Under the pieces are notes generated by a model. That model was given only the letters and a program-made list of their open reading frames with translations. It did no database searches and was not told where the DNA came from. Positions 25,354 to 34,491 of a DNA stretch of 38,772 bases are shown piece after piece. The translations under genes were made by a program, and so were the position numbers. Each line of letters starts with the position of its first letter. Position 1 is the stretch's first letter. This stretch comes from an uncultured Clostridium sp. (GTDB lineage: Bacteria > Bacillota > Clostridia > TANB77 > CAG-508): positions 1 through 38,772 of the forward strand of contig CAUBRZ010000016.1 of assembly GCA_958438515.1 (NCBI GenBank), read 5' to 3'.

Positions 25354-26598
25354 TTAAGATATTCCTGCTACATAACCTGTTGAGTAAGCTATTTGTAAGT
25401 TAAATCCCCCTGTATAGCTATCTACATCTATAATTTCACCTGCAAAATATAAACCGTTTATTAGTTTTGATTCCATGGTTTTAGGATTAATTTCTTTTAC
25501 ACTTATACCTCCACTTGTTATTATTGCTTCTTCAATTGGTCTAAAACCCTTAATCTCAATTGTGAATTCTTTTAATAATTTTACTAAATTCTTTCTTTGT
25601 ACCTTTGTAACTTCATTAACTTGTGTAGTTGGTTCTATTTTGCTTAAATTTACAATTGTATTAATCAATTTTTGTGGAAGCAACTCATCTAGACTATTCT
25701 TAAATTGTTTATTTTTTTGCATACTAAAATCTCTTAATATTCTTGCATCTAACTTTTCTTCTGTTAATGCTGGTTTAAAATCAATAGTTAATATTATTTT
25801 TTTGTCCTTTAATTTACTGTCAATTTGATTATACCTTACTAAATGTGCTGATGAACTTAAAATGGTTGGGCCTGATACTCCAAAATGAGTAAATATCATT
25901 TCCCCAAAATCTTCATATATATTCTTATTTTTTTCTATATCTTTTAATTGTATTTTAACATTTTTTAAACTTAATCCTTGTAAAGCTTTGCATATACTTT
26001 TATTGTATATTTCTAAAGGAACTAGAGATGGATTTATTTTAGTTATTGTGTGTCCTAATTTCTTGACTATTTCATATCCATCCCCTGTAGATCCAGTTAA
26101 AGGATAACTTTTTCCTCCTGTTGCTAATATAACTTTATTTGATTTAATTATTTCTTTACTTGTTCTTACTCCAATTACATTATGGTTTTCTACTAATATT
26201 TCTTCTACCTTTGTATTATATTTAACCTCTATTGGCAGTGATTTTATTTTTTTCGTAAAACATTTTAATACATCTAATGATTTATCTGTTACAGGAAATA
26301 TCCTGTTTCCTCTTTCTTCTTTTACGTCAAGTCCTTCTTCCTTTAAGAAGCTAACTATATCTTTATTTGTAAACTGTTTGTAACAGCTATATAAAAACAT
26401 TCCATTTCCTGGCGTATTTTTAATAAAATCCTCCATATCTAAAGAAGATGTAATGTTACATCTTCCCTTTCCCGTTATTAGTAATTTTCTTCCTAATGAA
26501 CTCATTTTTTCTATTAATATAACTTGATTTCCTTGCTCTGCTGAAGAAATTGCAGCCATCATTCCTGCAGGTCCTCCACCTATTACTATTACCTTCAT
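25354..26598 (-). CDS. HI0933/YhiN-family flavoprotein
   Basis: A 414-residue FAD-dependent oxidoreductase-like protein. The dinucleotide motif VIGGGPAGMMAA is at the N-terminus, GRCNITS follows, then ILATGGKSYPLTGSTGDGYE, TSGGISVKEINPKTMESK and the closing GLYFAGEIIDVDSYTGGFNLQ. The family is common in clostridia and is annotated as aminoacetone oxidase-like or BaiN-like; its substrate here is unknown. It directly follows the methionine gamma-lyase-like gene (15 bases), so the two are probably co-transcribed. Confidence 0.9.
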   Translation of the reverse strand: MKVIVIGGGPAGMMAAISSAEQGNQVILIEKMSSLGRKLLITGKGRCNITSSLDMEDFIKNTPGNGMFLYSCYKQFTNKDIVSFLKEEGLDVKEERGNRIFPVTDKSLDVLKCFTKKIKSLPIEVKYNTKVEEILVENHNVIGVRTSKEIIKSNKVILATGGKSYPLTGSTGDGYEIVKKLGHTITKINPSLVPLEIYNKSICKALQGLSLKNVKIQLKDIEKNKNIYEDFGEMIFTHFGVSGPTILSSSAHLVRYNQIDSKLKDKKIILTIDFKPALTEEKLDARILRDFSMQKNKQFKNSLDELLPQKLINTIVNLSKIEPTTQVNEVTKVQRKNLVKLLKEFTIEIKGFRPIEEAIITSGGISVKEINPKTMESKLINGLYFAGEIIDVDSYTGGFNLQIAYSTGYVAGIS

Positions 26599-26613
26599 AT
26601 TATTTCATCCTTT

Positions 26614-27847
26614 TTATTTTGACATTTCTTCTACTGCCTTTAATATTCCTAATTTTCCATATTCATAAGTAAGTCCACCTTGCATATATGCAATATATGG
26701 TTCTCTAATTGGTCCATCACAGCTAAGTTCTATAGTAGAACCCTGTGTAAATGTTCCTGCTGCCATTATTACTTTATCTTCATAACCTCCCATATCTGAT
26801 GGGTATGGAATAACATTTGAATCAATTGGTGATCCTTTTTGTATTCCTTGGCAGAATTTTATTAATTTTTCTTCTGAACCTAAACTAATTGTTTGTACTA
26901 TATCTGCTCTTGTTTCATCATATTTTGGTTCCACCTCATATCCCAATCTTTCTAGCATTCTACTTGAAAATACTGCTGTTTTTATACTACTTGCTACAAC
27001 AGATGGTGCAAAAAATAGTCCTTTTATTAGTAATGGGTTTTGATTTAAAGATGGTCCTATCTCTTTTCCTATTCCTGGAGATGTTAATCTTTCTGCACAT
27101 AATTCTATTAAATCTTTTCTTCCTACAATATATGCTCCTGAAGTTGCAATTCCTGCTCCTAGATTTTTCATTAATGAACCGTACAGCAATATCAGCTCCT
27201 ACTTCTATTGGTTCTTTTTCTTGAACAAATTCACCATAACAGTTATCTACCATAATAATAACTTCTTTGTTTATCTTTCTAATTTCTTTTATTATTTCTT
27301 CAATTTGTTCTATCTTTAAACTTTTTCTAGTTGAATATCCTCTTGATCTTTGTATTTCCACTACTTTTACATCATTTTTTGATAATCTTTTTATTATTTT
27401 TTCTGTATCAAATTCACTATCAATAAGCTCTATTTGTTCATATTTTATTCCATATTCTTTTAAAGAACTTTTACTGTTCCCAGATACTCCAATTACTGTT
27501 TGTAAAGTATCGTATGGGCTTCCTGTTATACTAAGTAATGTATCTTGTGGTCTTAATAATGCTGATAATGTTACTGCTAATGCATGTGTACCTGATATTA
27601 ATTGTGTTCTAACTAATGCATCTTCTGCTTTGAATATATTACTATATATTTCTTCTATTTTATTTCTTCCTGGTTCATCAATTCCATATCCTGTTGAAGA
27701 ATTTAAATGTATTTCTTGTAGATTACATTTTTGAAATGCATCTAATACCTTTTTACTATTTTTACTACAAATTTTATCTATTTTCTTAAAAATTGGGTCA
27801 ATTTCTTTTTCTACCTCTTCTGATAGTTTTCCTATATTTTGTTCCAT
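26614..27847 (-). CDS. Methionine gamma-lyase-like PLP enzyme, interrupted by a +1 shift at CGG
   Basis: Read with one skipped base at 27179-27181 this gives 410 residues, normal for the YnbB/aluminium-resistance family of fold-type I PLP enzymes. Features: LNSSTGYGIDEPGR, SGTHALAVTL, MVDNCYGEFVQEKEPIEVGADI, then AVGSLMKNLGAGIA with the PLP-binding Lys four residues after the shift. Zero frame ends in an unrelated basic Arg/Asn/Cys-rich tail lacking this Lys. The second half appears as an open frame beginning inside the shifted part but has no ribosome binding site of its own that I trust. Reaction is likely C-S lyase-like, unproven. ATG 27847 has AAGGGATG. Confidence 0.88.
27179..27181 (-). 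other. CGG frame-shift site in the methionine gamma-lyase-like gene
   Basis: Zero-frame GCT GTA CGG TTC; with one base skipped GTA (C) GGT TCA TTA ATG AAA, giving Val-Gly-Ser-Leu-Met-Lys with the PLP Lys. Confidence 0.85.
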
Positions 27848-27935
27848 TTATATTTCATCCCTTCTTATATAATACTATTTCTATGATTATAATTTTACTA
27901 TATTTTATTTAACTTTGCAATGATACAAGTTTTAA

Positions 27936-27969
27936 AAAATCCAACCCTTATTTAAAAGAATTGGATTTT
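27936..27969 (-). terminator. Terminator of the thioester adhesin gene
   Basis: On the minus strand AAAATCCAA / TTGGATTTT forms a 9-base stem around a 16-base loop, followed by TTTTTT. Confidence 0.75.
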
Positions 27970-27983
27970 ATTTTCATATAATA

Positions 27984-30900
27984 TTATAATACGTATTTTT
28001 TAATTATTACTACTCCTCCTGCTATTGTAATTAATACTATAAATCCTAATGTAAAGTAGATTCTCATTTGCCCTGTACTAATTGATAGCATAACCGGAGC
28101 GTCATCAATATCATCTTCACCAGGTTTTTGGTTATCAGGTGTTGAATCTTTATCTGGAATATCATATTCATTGTAATCTTGAGAAATTTCTGCTGTATTT
28201 ATCATAACTCCCATATTATCTTGACTGTTAATCCATGTAAGTACTACTTCGACATCTTTATAATCTCCTGGTTGTAATAAAGTATTTTCTAGCATTTTCG
28301 TTGAGATTACATTGTTTCCTTCATCTATCCAACCTTGATTATCTTCTGCTACAAATTTTAATCCTTGTGGTACATAGTCTGTTACTTCTTTTGCATAACC
28401 AGCTATTTCCCCTTCATTTATAACTCTAATTGAATATCTAAATTTAACTGTTACTTCATTTAATTTCTTTCTATGTAATTCAACTTTTACTACTTGTTCA
28501 GGGTCATCATATGGTTGATGTCCTGTCTGTGTAACTGATTGACCATTTTTATCTATTACAATTGCTTGTGTTACCCATTTTCTTAATGCTAAATCAAATG
28601 TTTTAACAATTACTTTTTCAAAGTCGTCATCATCCTGTTGTCCTGGAACATAGCTTTCTTTTTCTGTTTCTTTATATGATGGTAATTCTTCATCTTTAGG
28701 AAGTACTACATTATCTGCTTGTGAATCTCTATCTGTTACATCTTTTTTATTTTCATCTTTATATTCTGTAATATCTGCAATATTTGTTATATTTTCACTT
28801 GTTTTTGCATTTTCTTTAACTTTGCACATAATTGGTACTTCTTTATATGCCAAAATATATTTTCCTTCCTTATCTTTTTTAGCTTTGTCTATTTTGCTAT
28901 TTTCTAAATATCTAGTTGTTGCAGTTCTTCCATCTTCTGAAATACTCCATCCATATTGTTTATTAAATTCTCCATCTACAAATTCTAGATATGGTGGTAA
29001 ATGATCTTTTATTTCACTTGCATAACCATCAATATCGCCTTCATTATACACTCTTAAGTTATATACTATAAAATCATTTTGTTTTACTAATACTGGTTCT
29101 TTTGTATGGTTATATATTGCTGTTGTTATCATTTTCCCATTTTCACCAGTTGTATTTAACTTAGATGTATCTACTTTTGGTTCTCTTGTATAAGTACCAT
29201 CTGAATTTTTTAGATATTCACTATTTTCTATTTTATTATCATCACTTACTGCTATAATAAATTTTCTTAAAGCTAAGTCAAATACTTGTAAAATTATATT
29301 ATCATAATCTTCATCATCTTCATATTTTACCCACTTTTCTGTGTCTGAATCTCTATCATCAACTTTATTACCATCTTTGTCTGTATCATCTGATATACAT
29401 GCTTCATTTCTTATTATTTGTCCTACTGAATCTGATACAACTTTTAATTTTACAGATACCTCTTTATATGAAATATCATTTTCTGTTTTTGTTCCATCAT
29501 TTTCTCCAAATGCTTTTATCAAGTTTGCTTGTGATGTCTTTTTTGATAAATACTTTGTTGAAATTTGAGTTACTCTGGCTTTTGGAGTACTTGAGTCCAA
29601 TTTATCTATATTCCATAATGCATTATTGTTAAAATCAATTGCTTCTTTTTCTGCATCTGTCAAAGATTCCTGATTATTAGGATCCTCATAAATAAATTCT
29701 AATCCTTCTGGAATGTCTTCTGTTATCTTTGATGCATATCCATCTATTGTACCTTCATTATATACTCTAAATGTATATGTAACAATATCTCCTTTTCTTA
29801 CTCCAACAGTTCCTTTATTTAATTCATATTCACCTGTTTTAGCAATAATTTCTCCATTCTCATCCTTTTTATTTAATTTACTAACATCTACTTTTTTAAT
29901 TCTTTCTGGTACCTCTTGATCATTTACTGCAACTATTCTTTTAATTAATTTTAAATCGAAATATCCAGTTGGTTTTGGTTTAGGTGTTACACTTAAAGTT
30001 TTAGAATAGTCTTTTTCGGTTCTTTCCGGAATCAATAATGGTTGTGTGTCTACTCCAGCAGTACTGTGTGTCCATATTTTAAATGTTGTAGTGCTATATT
30101 TTATTTTTGTTTCTATTGATATAGTAGTTGTAGTATCTTTTGGTACTAAAATATAAAAATCTTTTCCTACTAAATCCTTGACTGTAGTTCCTGAACTTAC
30201 TTCTTTCTTTGTACTATCTAATAATTTGTAATTTGTCATTGCAGTATCACCATTTTTAACTGTAAAATCAATTGTATATGGTGTAGAATTTCCTGCTTTT
30301 TGTGTTATATTAATTGGTCCTATGATATAATTTGAACCTAATTCTTCATATTGTAATGCTGTCGTGTTTAAAGCTGCTGGTGCTTCTGATGATTCTGAGT
30401 TTGAATAGTTTTTAGCATTTTTTATTGCCGTTTCTATTAAATAATCATACCAAATCTTTGCTTGATAATCCCTAGTTGGACCTTCACCATCTATTCTATT
30501 TAAATCACTTAAAGATGTATAATTAGCATTCGGATCTCTATCTTTTTTATAATATAACAAAAAATCCTTGTCTGTTTTATTATATTTTTCTTTATCTTGT
30601 CCGTTTGCTTCTAAATCTTTTCCTAAATTAACAATATACCATATAACTGCTTTTTGCACAGATATTATCTCATCATCTGTTAATTGTATATCTTCTCTTA
30701 TTACATGTCCTGTATTATTATTTGTAAAAATTATTTCAGTTATTTTATCTTTTTCTTCTTTATTTTTATCTGGTTTGTTACTATCTGGCAAATAAAATAA
30801 GTCAATAGCAGCCAATAAAGTATCATATCTATTTGCTTCTTTACCATTTAATGTTATATTGCCATTAAATAAACCACCAAATAAATTATTGTTTTTTAAT

Positions 30901-31259
30901 AATTCTTTTATTTCCTCTTTTTCATAAGATTTGTTATATGTACCTTGCATATTAGAAGGACTAGAATCTTCTTTACTTCCCATACCTTTTTCTGGATTAA
31001 GACAATAAATACTCTTATTTAGAGGCTTTAGAGTTCTGTATGTAGAATCCGTGTATTCTAATATTTTCCATATTCGTGGTCTTACCTCTCCTAGAGCATA
31101 TGCTCTTTCATTTTCATCACTACTATCAAATTCTGATACTTTAAAATATCTAGTACCTGTTGAATTTGAATTCTCTGCAAAAACACTACATGGAATTAGT
31201 GCAAACATAATTATTGTAATACTAGTTACAACTTTTAATAAAATCTTTTTTAGGTTCAT
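27984..31259 (-). CDS. Thioester-domain surface adhesin with DUF11-type repeats
   Basis: A 1091-residue cell-surface protein. A signal peptide (about 1-28) is followed by a thioester-type domain: Cys86 in SIYCLNPEKG and Gln202 in SVQKAVIWYIV are placed as in Cys-Gln thioester domains of Gram-positive adhesins, which bind host proteins covalently. Then come three related repeats with F-D-L-x-L-(I/R)-K starts and VYNEG-D/T-IDGYA and RVINEGEIAGYA motifs, of the DUF11/conserved-repeat type. The protein ends in a membrane helix and KKYVL. There is no canonical LPxTG; SISTG precedes the helix and might be a variant signal. It has its own promoter and terminator. The thioester itself is inferred. 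Confidence 0.75.
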   Translation of the reverse strand: MNLKKILLKVVTSITIIMFALIPCSVFAENSNSTGTRYFKVSEFDSSDENERAYALGEVRPRIWKILEYTDSTYRTLKPLNKSIYCLNPEKGMGSKEDSSPSNMQGTYNKSYEKEEIKELLKNNNLFGGLFNGNITLNGKEANRYDTLLAAIDLFYLPDSNKPDKNKEEKDKITEIIFTNNNTGHVIREDIQLTDDEIISVQKAVIWYIVNLGKDLEANGQDKEKYNKTDKDFLLYYKKDRDPNANYTSLSDLNRIDGEGPTRDYQAKIWYDYLIETAIKNAKNYSNSESSEAPAALNTTALQYEELGSNYIIGPINITQKAGNSTPYTIDFTVKNGDTAMTNYKLLDSTKKEVSSGTTVKDLVGKDFYILVPKDTTTTISIETKIKYSTTTFKIWTHSTAGVDTQPLLIPERTEKDYSKTLSVTPKPKPTGYFDLKLIKRIVAVNDQEVPERIKKVDVSKLNKKDENGEIIAKTGEYELNKGTVGVRKGDIVTYTFRVYNEGTIDGYASKITEDIPEGLEFIYEDPNNQESLTDAEKEAIDFNNNALWNIDKLDSSTPKARVTQISTKYLSKKTSQANLIKAFGENDGTKTENDISYKEVSVKLKVVSDSVGQIIRNEACISDDTDKDGNKVDDRDSDTEKWVKYEDDEDYDNIILQVFDLALRKFIIAVSDDNKIENSEYLKNSDGTYTREPKVDTSKLNTTGENGKMITTAIYNHTKEPVLVKQNDFIVYNLRVYNEGDIDGYASEIKDHLPPYLEFVDGEFNKQYGWSISEDGRTATTRYLENSKIDKAKKDKEGKYILAYKEVPIMCKVKENAKTSENITNIADITEYKDENKKDVTDRDSQADNVVLPKDEELPSYKETEKESYVPGQQDDDDFEKVIVKTFDLALRKWVTQAIVIDKNGQSVTQTGHQPYDDPEQVVKVELHRKKLNEVTVKFRYSIRVINEGEIAGYAKEVTDYVPQGLKFVAEDNQGWIDEGNNVISTKMLENTLLQPGDYKDVEVVLTWINSQDNMGVMINTAEISQDYNEYDIPDKDSTPDNQKPGEDDIDDAPVMLSISTGQMRIYFTLGFIVLITIAGGVVIIKKYVL

Positions 31260-31299
31260 ATATTTCTCTCCTTTTATTATATACTTTCCTTCGTATACT

Positions 31300-31327
31300 A
31301 TTTTACTCTTTTTTATTAATTAGTCAA
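31300..31327 (-). promoter_or_regulatory. Promoter of the thioester adhesin gene
   Basis: On the minus strand TTGACT (31322-31327), 16 bases, TAAAAT (31300-31305), about 40 bases before the start codon. The 312-base gap 31260-31571 otherwise holds only this and the divergent dacF promoter. Confidence 0.6.
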
Positions 31328-31491
31328 TAGGCTTATTTCAGAACATTTTTCCATAATTTTTTTCAGCTTTTAATTACTTACGGAAATCCTTTTAATAGGT
31401 ATGTAGTTCTAAAAAAGTCCCTCATTACAATTATATTACATTTTAGCGACAAAATCAATATTTTATGTGAATTAAGTTCCTTTTTTAGTAT

Positions 31492-31519
31492 TTGCGTATA
31501 TATTTGCTTATTTTATAAT
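31492..31519 (+). promoter_or_regulatory. Promoter of the dacF-like gene
   Basis: TTGCGT (31492-31497), 16 bases, TATAAT (31514-31519), about 50 bases before ATG 31572. Confidence 0.6.
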
Positions 31520-31571
31520 ATTAAATTGCATATTTATATACTTTAACTAATATATTTTTATTGGTGATAAA

Positions 31572-32858
31572 ATGACTATGAAACATATATTAATTAAAAT
31601 CTCTTCTTGTTTTTGCATATTTCTAACTATATTTAGTTTTTGTTGTATTTTTGCTGATGATGTTGATCCATTTGTAGAACAAGTAGATATAAATAATGAA
31701 ATATCTACAAATCAAATTATTGAAACATCTGGCAAAGATATTTCTTCTCTTAATATAAATGCACGTTCTTGTATAATACTTGATAGATTAAGTAAAAAGG
31801 TTTTATATGGAAAAAACGAATTATCAAAAGTAAAAATGGCATCCACAACCAAAATAATGACAGCAACTGTTATAATAGAAAACTGTAATTTAGATCAAAC
31901 AATCGAAGTTTCTAAAAAGGCTGCTGGAACTGGTGGTTCTAGATTAGGATTAAAGGCAGGAGATAAGATAACAGTAAGAGACTTGCTATACGGTTTATTA
32001 TTATGTTCAGGTAATGATGCTGCTGTAGCATTAGCAGAAACTGCTGGTGGTAATATCCAAGGTTTTAGTGAACTAATGAATACAAAAGCCAAAGAACTAG
32101 GTTTAAAAAATACAAATTTTGAGTCTCCTCATGGATTAGATTCTGATAATCATTACACTACTGCATATGAATTAGCTTTGCTTTCTGATTATGCTTTAAA
32201 AAATCCAACATTTTTACAAATTGTTGGAACTAAAAATTATACTGTTACAATTAATGGTTATCCTAAAAATTTATCTAATACAAATGAATTGTTAGGATAT
32301 CTCAATGGTGTTTATGGAATAAAAACAGGATTTACAAATGGAGCCAATCGTTGCTTGGTAACTGCTTGTAAAAGGAATGACATGGATATTATTTGCGTGG
32401 TTCTTGGATGTGATACAAAAAAATTTAGAACTACTGACAGCATAAAATTAATAGAATATGCATTTGAGAATTATCAATATGTTAATATTGCTGATTTAAT
32501 TGATAAAAAATTTAATAATTGGAAAATAGAAAATGAAGATTACTTTAATATTAGTAAAGGCATAAATTCTAATTTAGAATTAGAACATTCAAAACTAGAA
32601 AACACCATACTCCCTATTTTTAAAAGTGATATTCCTAATATTAAAGTATCAATAAATGTAAATTCTAGTTTTGATGCTCCTATTTATAAAGATGATATTG
32701 TAGGAGGAATTGAAGTTTTTGCAAATGATAATTTAGTTTCATATTGTGATATTAAAGCTAAAAATAATATTTCTAAGAAAAATATATTATACTATTTATT
32801 CGACTTTTTCAAATGCTACTCAAATATTTTAAATTCTGCAAATGAATTCCTACTTTAG
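31572..32858 (+). CDS. D-alanyl-D-alanine carboxypeptidase (DacF/PBP5 type)
   Basis: A 428-residue serine D,D-carboxypeptidase that removes the terminal D-Ala of peptidoglycan stem peptides. A signal peptide (about 1-28) is followed by the S11 peptidase domain with Ser91-x-x-Lys94 (MASTTKIM), Ser146-Gly-Asn148 and Lys251-Thr-Gly. A C-terminal PBP5-like domain and a final hydrophobic/amphipathic segment complete it. DacF in spore formers acts on cortex cross-linking; DacA is the vegetative type, and I cannot decide between them. The GGTGA site supports ATG 31572. Confidence 0.9.
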   Translation: MTMKHILIKISSCFCIFLTIFSFCCIFADDVDPFVEQVDINNEISTNQIIETSGKDISSLNINARSCIILDRLSKKVLYGKNELSKVKMASTTKIMTATVIIENCNLDQTIEVSKKAAGTGGSRLGLKAGDKITVRDLLYGLLLCSGNDAAVALAETAGGNIQGFSELMNTKAKELGLKNTNFESPHGLDSDNHYTTAYELALLSDYALKNPTFLQIVGTKNYTVTINGYPKNLSNTNELLGYLNGVYGIKTGFTNGANRCLVTACKRNDMDIICVVLGCDTKKFRTTDSIKLIEYAFENYQYVNIADLIDKKFNNWKIENEDYFNISKGINSNLELEHSKLENTILPIFKSDIPNIKVSINVNSSFDAPIYKDDIVGGIEVFANDNLVSYCDIKAKNNISKKNILYYLFDFFKCYSNILNSANEFLL

Positions 32859-32861
32859 CAA

Positions 32862-32900
32862 AAAAACTTTATATAGATTAGCAATCTATATAAAGTTTTT
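32862..32900. terminator. Strong bidirectional terminator between dacF-like gene and acpP
   Basis: An 18-base perfect inverted repeat (AAAAACTTTATATAGATT and its complement) with a 3-base loop, four bases after the dacF-like stop codon and just beyond the acpP stop, serves both convergent genes. Confidence 0.92.
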
Positions 32901-32903
32901 ATA

Positions 32904-33146
32904 TTATTTTACATTTTCTTTTATGTAATCAACAACATCTCCTACTGTTACTACTTTTTCTGCATCTGCGTCTGGAATTTCTATATCAAATTCTTCTTCT
33001 AGTGCCATTACCAATTCAACTATATCTAATGAATCAGCTCCTAAGTCATCAATAAAAGATGCTTCTAATGTAACTGAGTTTTCTGCAACTCCTAATTGTT
33101 CTACAATGATTCCTTTTACTTTTTCTAAAACCTCTTCTGAACTCAT
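32904..33146 (-). CDS. acpP: Acyl carrier protein
   Basis: An 80-residue acidic acyl carrier protein. The phosphopantetheine attachment Ser39 is in GADSLDIVEL, with the usual surrounding helices (EVLEKVKGIIVEQLG, ALEEEFDIEIPDADAEKV). It carries growing chains in fatty-acid synthesis. A GAGGAGG site precedes ATG 33146. It lies downstream of plsX, as in many Firmicutes, without fabD or fabG between them here. Confidence 0.97.
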   Translation of the reverse strand: MSSEEVLEKVKGIIVEQLGVAENSVTLEASFIDDLGADSLDIVELVMALEEEFDIEIPDADAEKVVTVGDVVDYIKENVK

Positions 33147-33279
33147 ACCTAGAGTTCACCTCCTCTCAAGTTTACAAATGACAATTTTATAGTTCATTTA
33201 TATTATATGTTTAATTATTTGTCAAGTAAATTTACTGTTTTTTTCCAATTTATACTATGTAGTCATTAATAAATATTTC

Positions 33280-34306
33280 TTACTTTTCTTGTTTTACTTG
33301 GAATTCTTCTATCATCTTATCAACTGCTCTATTTTCCACAAATTTTTCAGCCTGAATAATTGTATATTCAAATAATATATCATCACTACTTCCATGTGCT
33401 TTTACAACTGGTTTTTTTACTCCCAAAAATAGTGCACCACCATAAGATTTATAATCCATTGCTTTTGAAAGTGATTTTATAGGTTTGTGAGCTATTAAAT
33501 AAGAAATTTTTGCAAATAAATTTTTAGTAAAACTTTCTACAAGAATTCTTTTTACAAATTTACCTAATCCTTCTGTTGTTTTTAAAAATACATTTCCTGT
33601 AAATCCATCTGTTACAATTGCATCTATTTTACCTGAGAAAGCATCTCTTCCTTCAACATTACCGAACAAAATTAATTCCCAACTCGTCTGATTTCTCTTT
33701 TAAAAGTTTATAACTTTCTCTTACCAATTCATTTCCTTTAGTTTCTTCTGTTCCTATATTAAGTAATCCTATTGCTGGATTTTCTATCCCAAATGTATTT
33801 TTTAAATATATACTAGACATCTGTGCAAACTGTAATAAGTTAATTGGTTTACAATTAGTATTTGAACCTGCATCTATCAATAATAATTGACTTTTATATG
33901 CTGGTAAAATTCCAGCTAGAGCTGGTCTATCTATTCCTTTTATTCTTCCAACAATTAATGTTGCTCCTGTTAATAATGCTCCTGAATTTCCTGCTGAAAT
34001 AAATACGTCTCCTTCATCCTGTTTTAGCATATTAAATCCTACAACCATTGAAGAATCTTTTTTATGTTTTATTGCAAGTGTTGGTGTATCTTCCATTTCT
34101 ATTGTTTCTGTTGCATTTTTTATTTTTAGTCTATCTGATATTTCTTCTATTTCTTTTCCATAAAATTCTTTTACTTTGCTTCTAATTACTTCTTCTTTTC
34201 CAACTAATATTATTTCTGCTTTTACTTTGTTAATTGCTTTTACTGCACCTTTAATATTAGCATCTGGTGCATTATCTCCACCCATTGCATCTAATATAAT
34301 TTTCAT
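33280..34306 (-). CDS. plsX: Phosphate acyltransferase PlsX, interrupted by a +1 shift at CGG
   Basis: PlsX makes acyl-phosphate from acyl-ACP for phospholipid synthesis. Read with one skipped base at 33662-33664 it has 341 residues, the normal length: MKIILDAMGGDNAPDANIKG, SAGNSGALLTGATLIVGR, LLIDAGSNTN, GLLNIGTEETKGN, then the shift in INFV-GNVEGRDAF, and DAIVTDGFTGNVFLK. In zero frame the codon after CGG is TAA, so translation would end at residue 215. The downstream part could not be a separate protein with activity. PlsX is expected to be essential in organisms using PlsY. A GGAGGAG site supports ATG 34306. Confidence 0.93.
33662..33664 (-). other. CGG frame-shift site in plsX
   Basis: Zero-frame TTT GTT CGG TAA; with one base skipped GTT (C) GGT AAT GTT GAA, giving Val-Gly-Asn-Val-Glu. 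CGG is followed immediately by an in-frame stop, a layout recalling the RF2 frameshift site in reverse order. Confidence 0.85.
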
Positions 34307-34438
34307 TATTGCTCCTCCATTTTTATGTACTTTTTTATTTTAATATATTTATTTTATTATTCTTTTATGCAAAAATCAAGCAATTATTAAAATTTTATTA
34401 ATTACTGACCACTTATATGGTTAAATTAAAACAAAATA

Positions 34439-34472
34439 AAAAGATGTAATATTGAAAAATACTACATCTTTT
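34439..34472 (-). terminator. Terminator of tuf
   Basis: On the minus strand AAAAGATGTAGTATT / AATATTACATCTTTT forms a 15-base stem with one G-U pair and a 4-base loop, followed by a T-rich tract. Confidence 0.85.
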
Positions 34473-34491
34473 ATATATTCTAACTATTTTA

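Noticed and set aside
12162..33664. CGG simply reassigned to another amino acid
   Set aside because: A reassigned triplet keeps the frame. At all six sites the frame itself changes by one base, and the next zero-frame codons do not fit the family.
12162..33664. Random sequencing or assembly errors as full explanation
   Set aside because: Not excluded, but disfavoured: all six extra bases create an in-frame CGG before a Gly codon on the coding strand, in both orientations, while about 33 other CGG triplets and many GG dinucleotides in other phases show no extra base.
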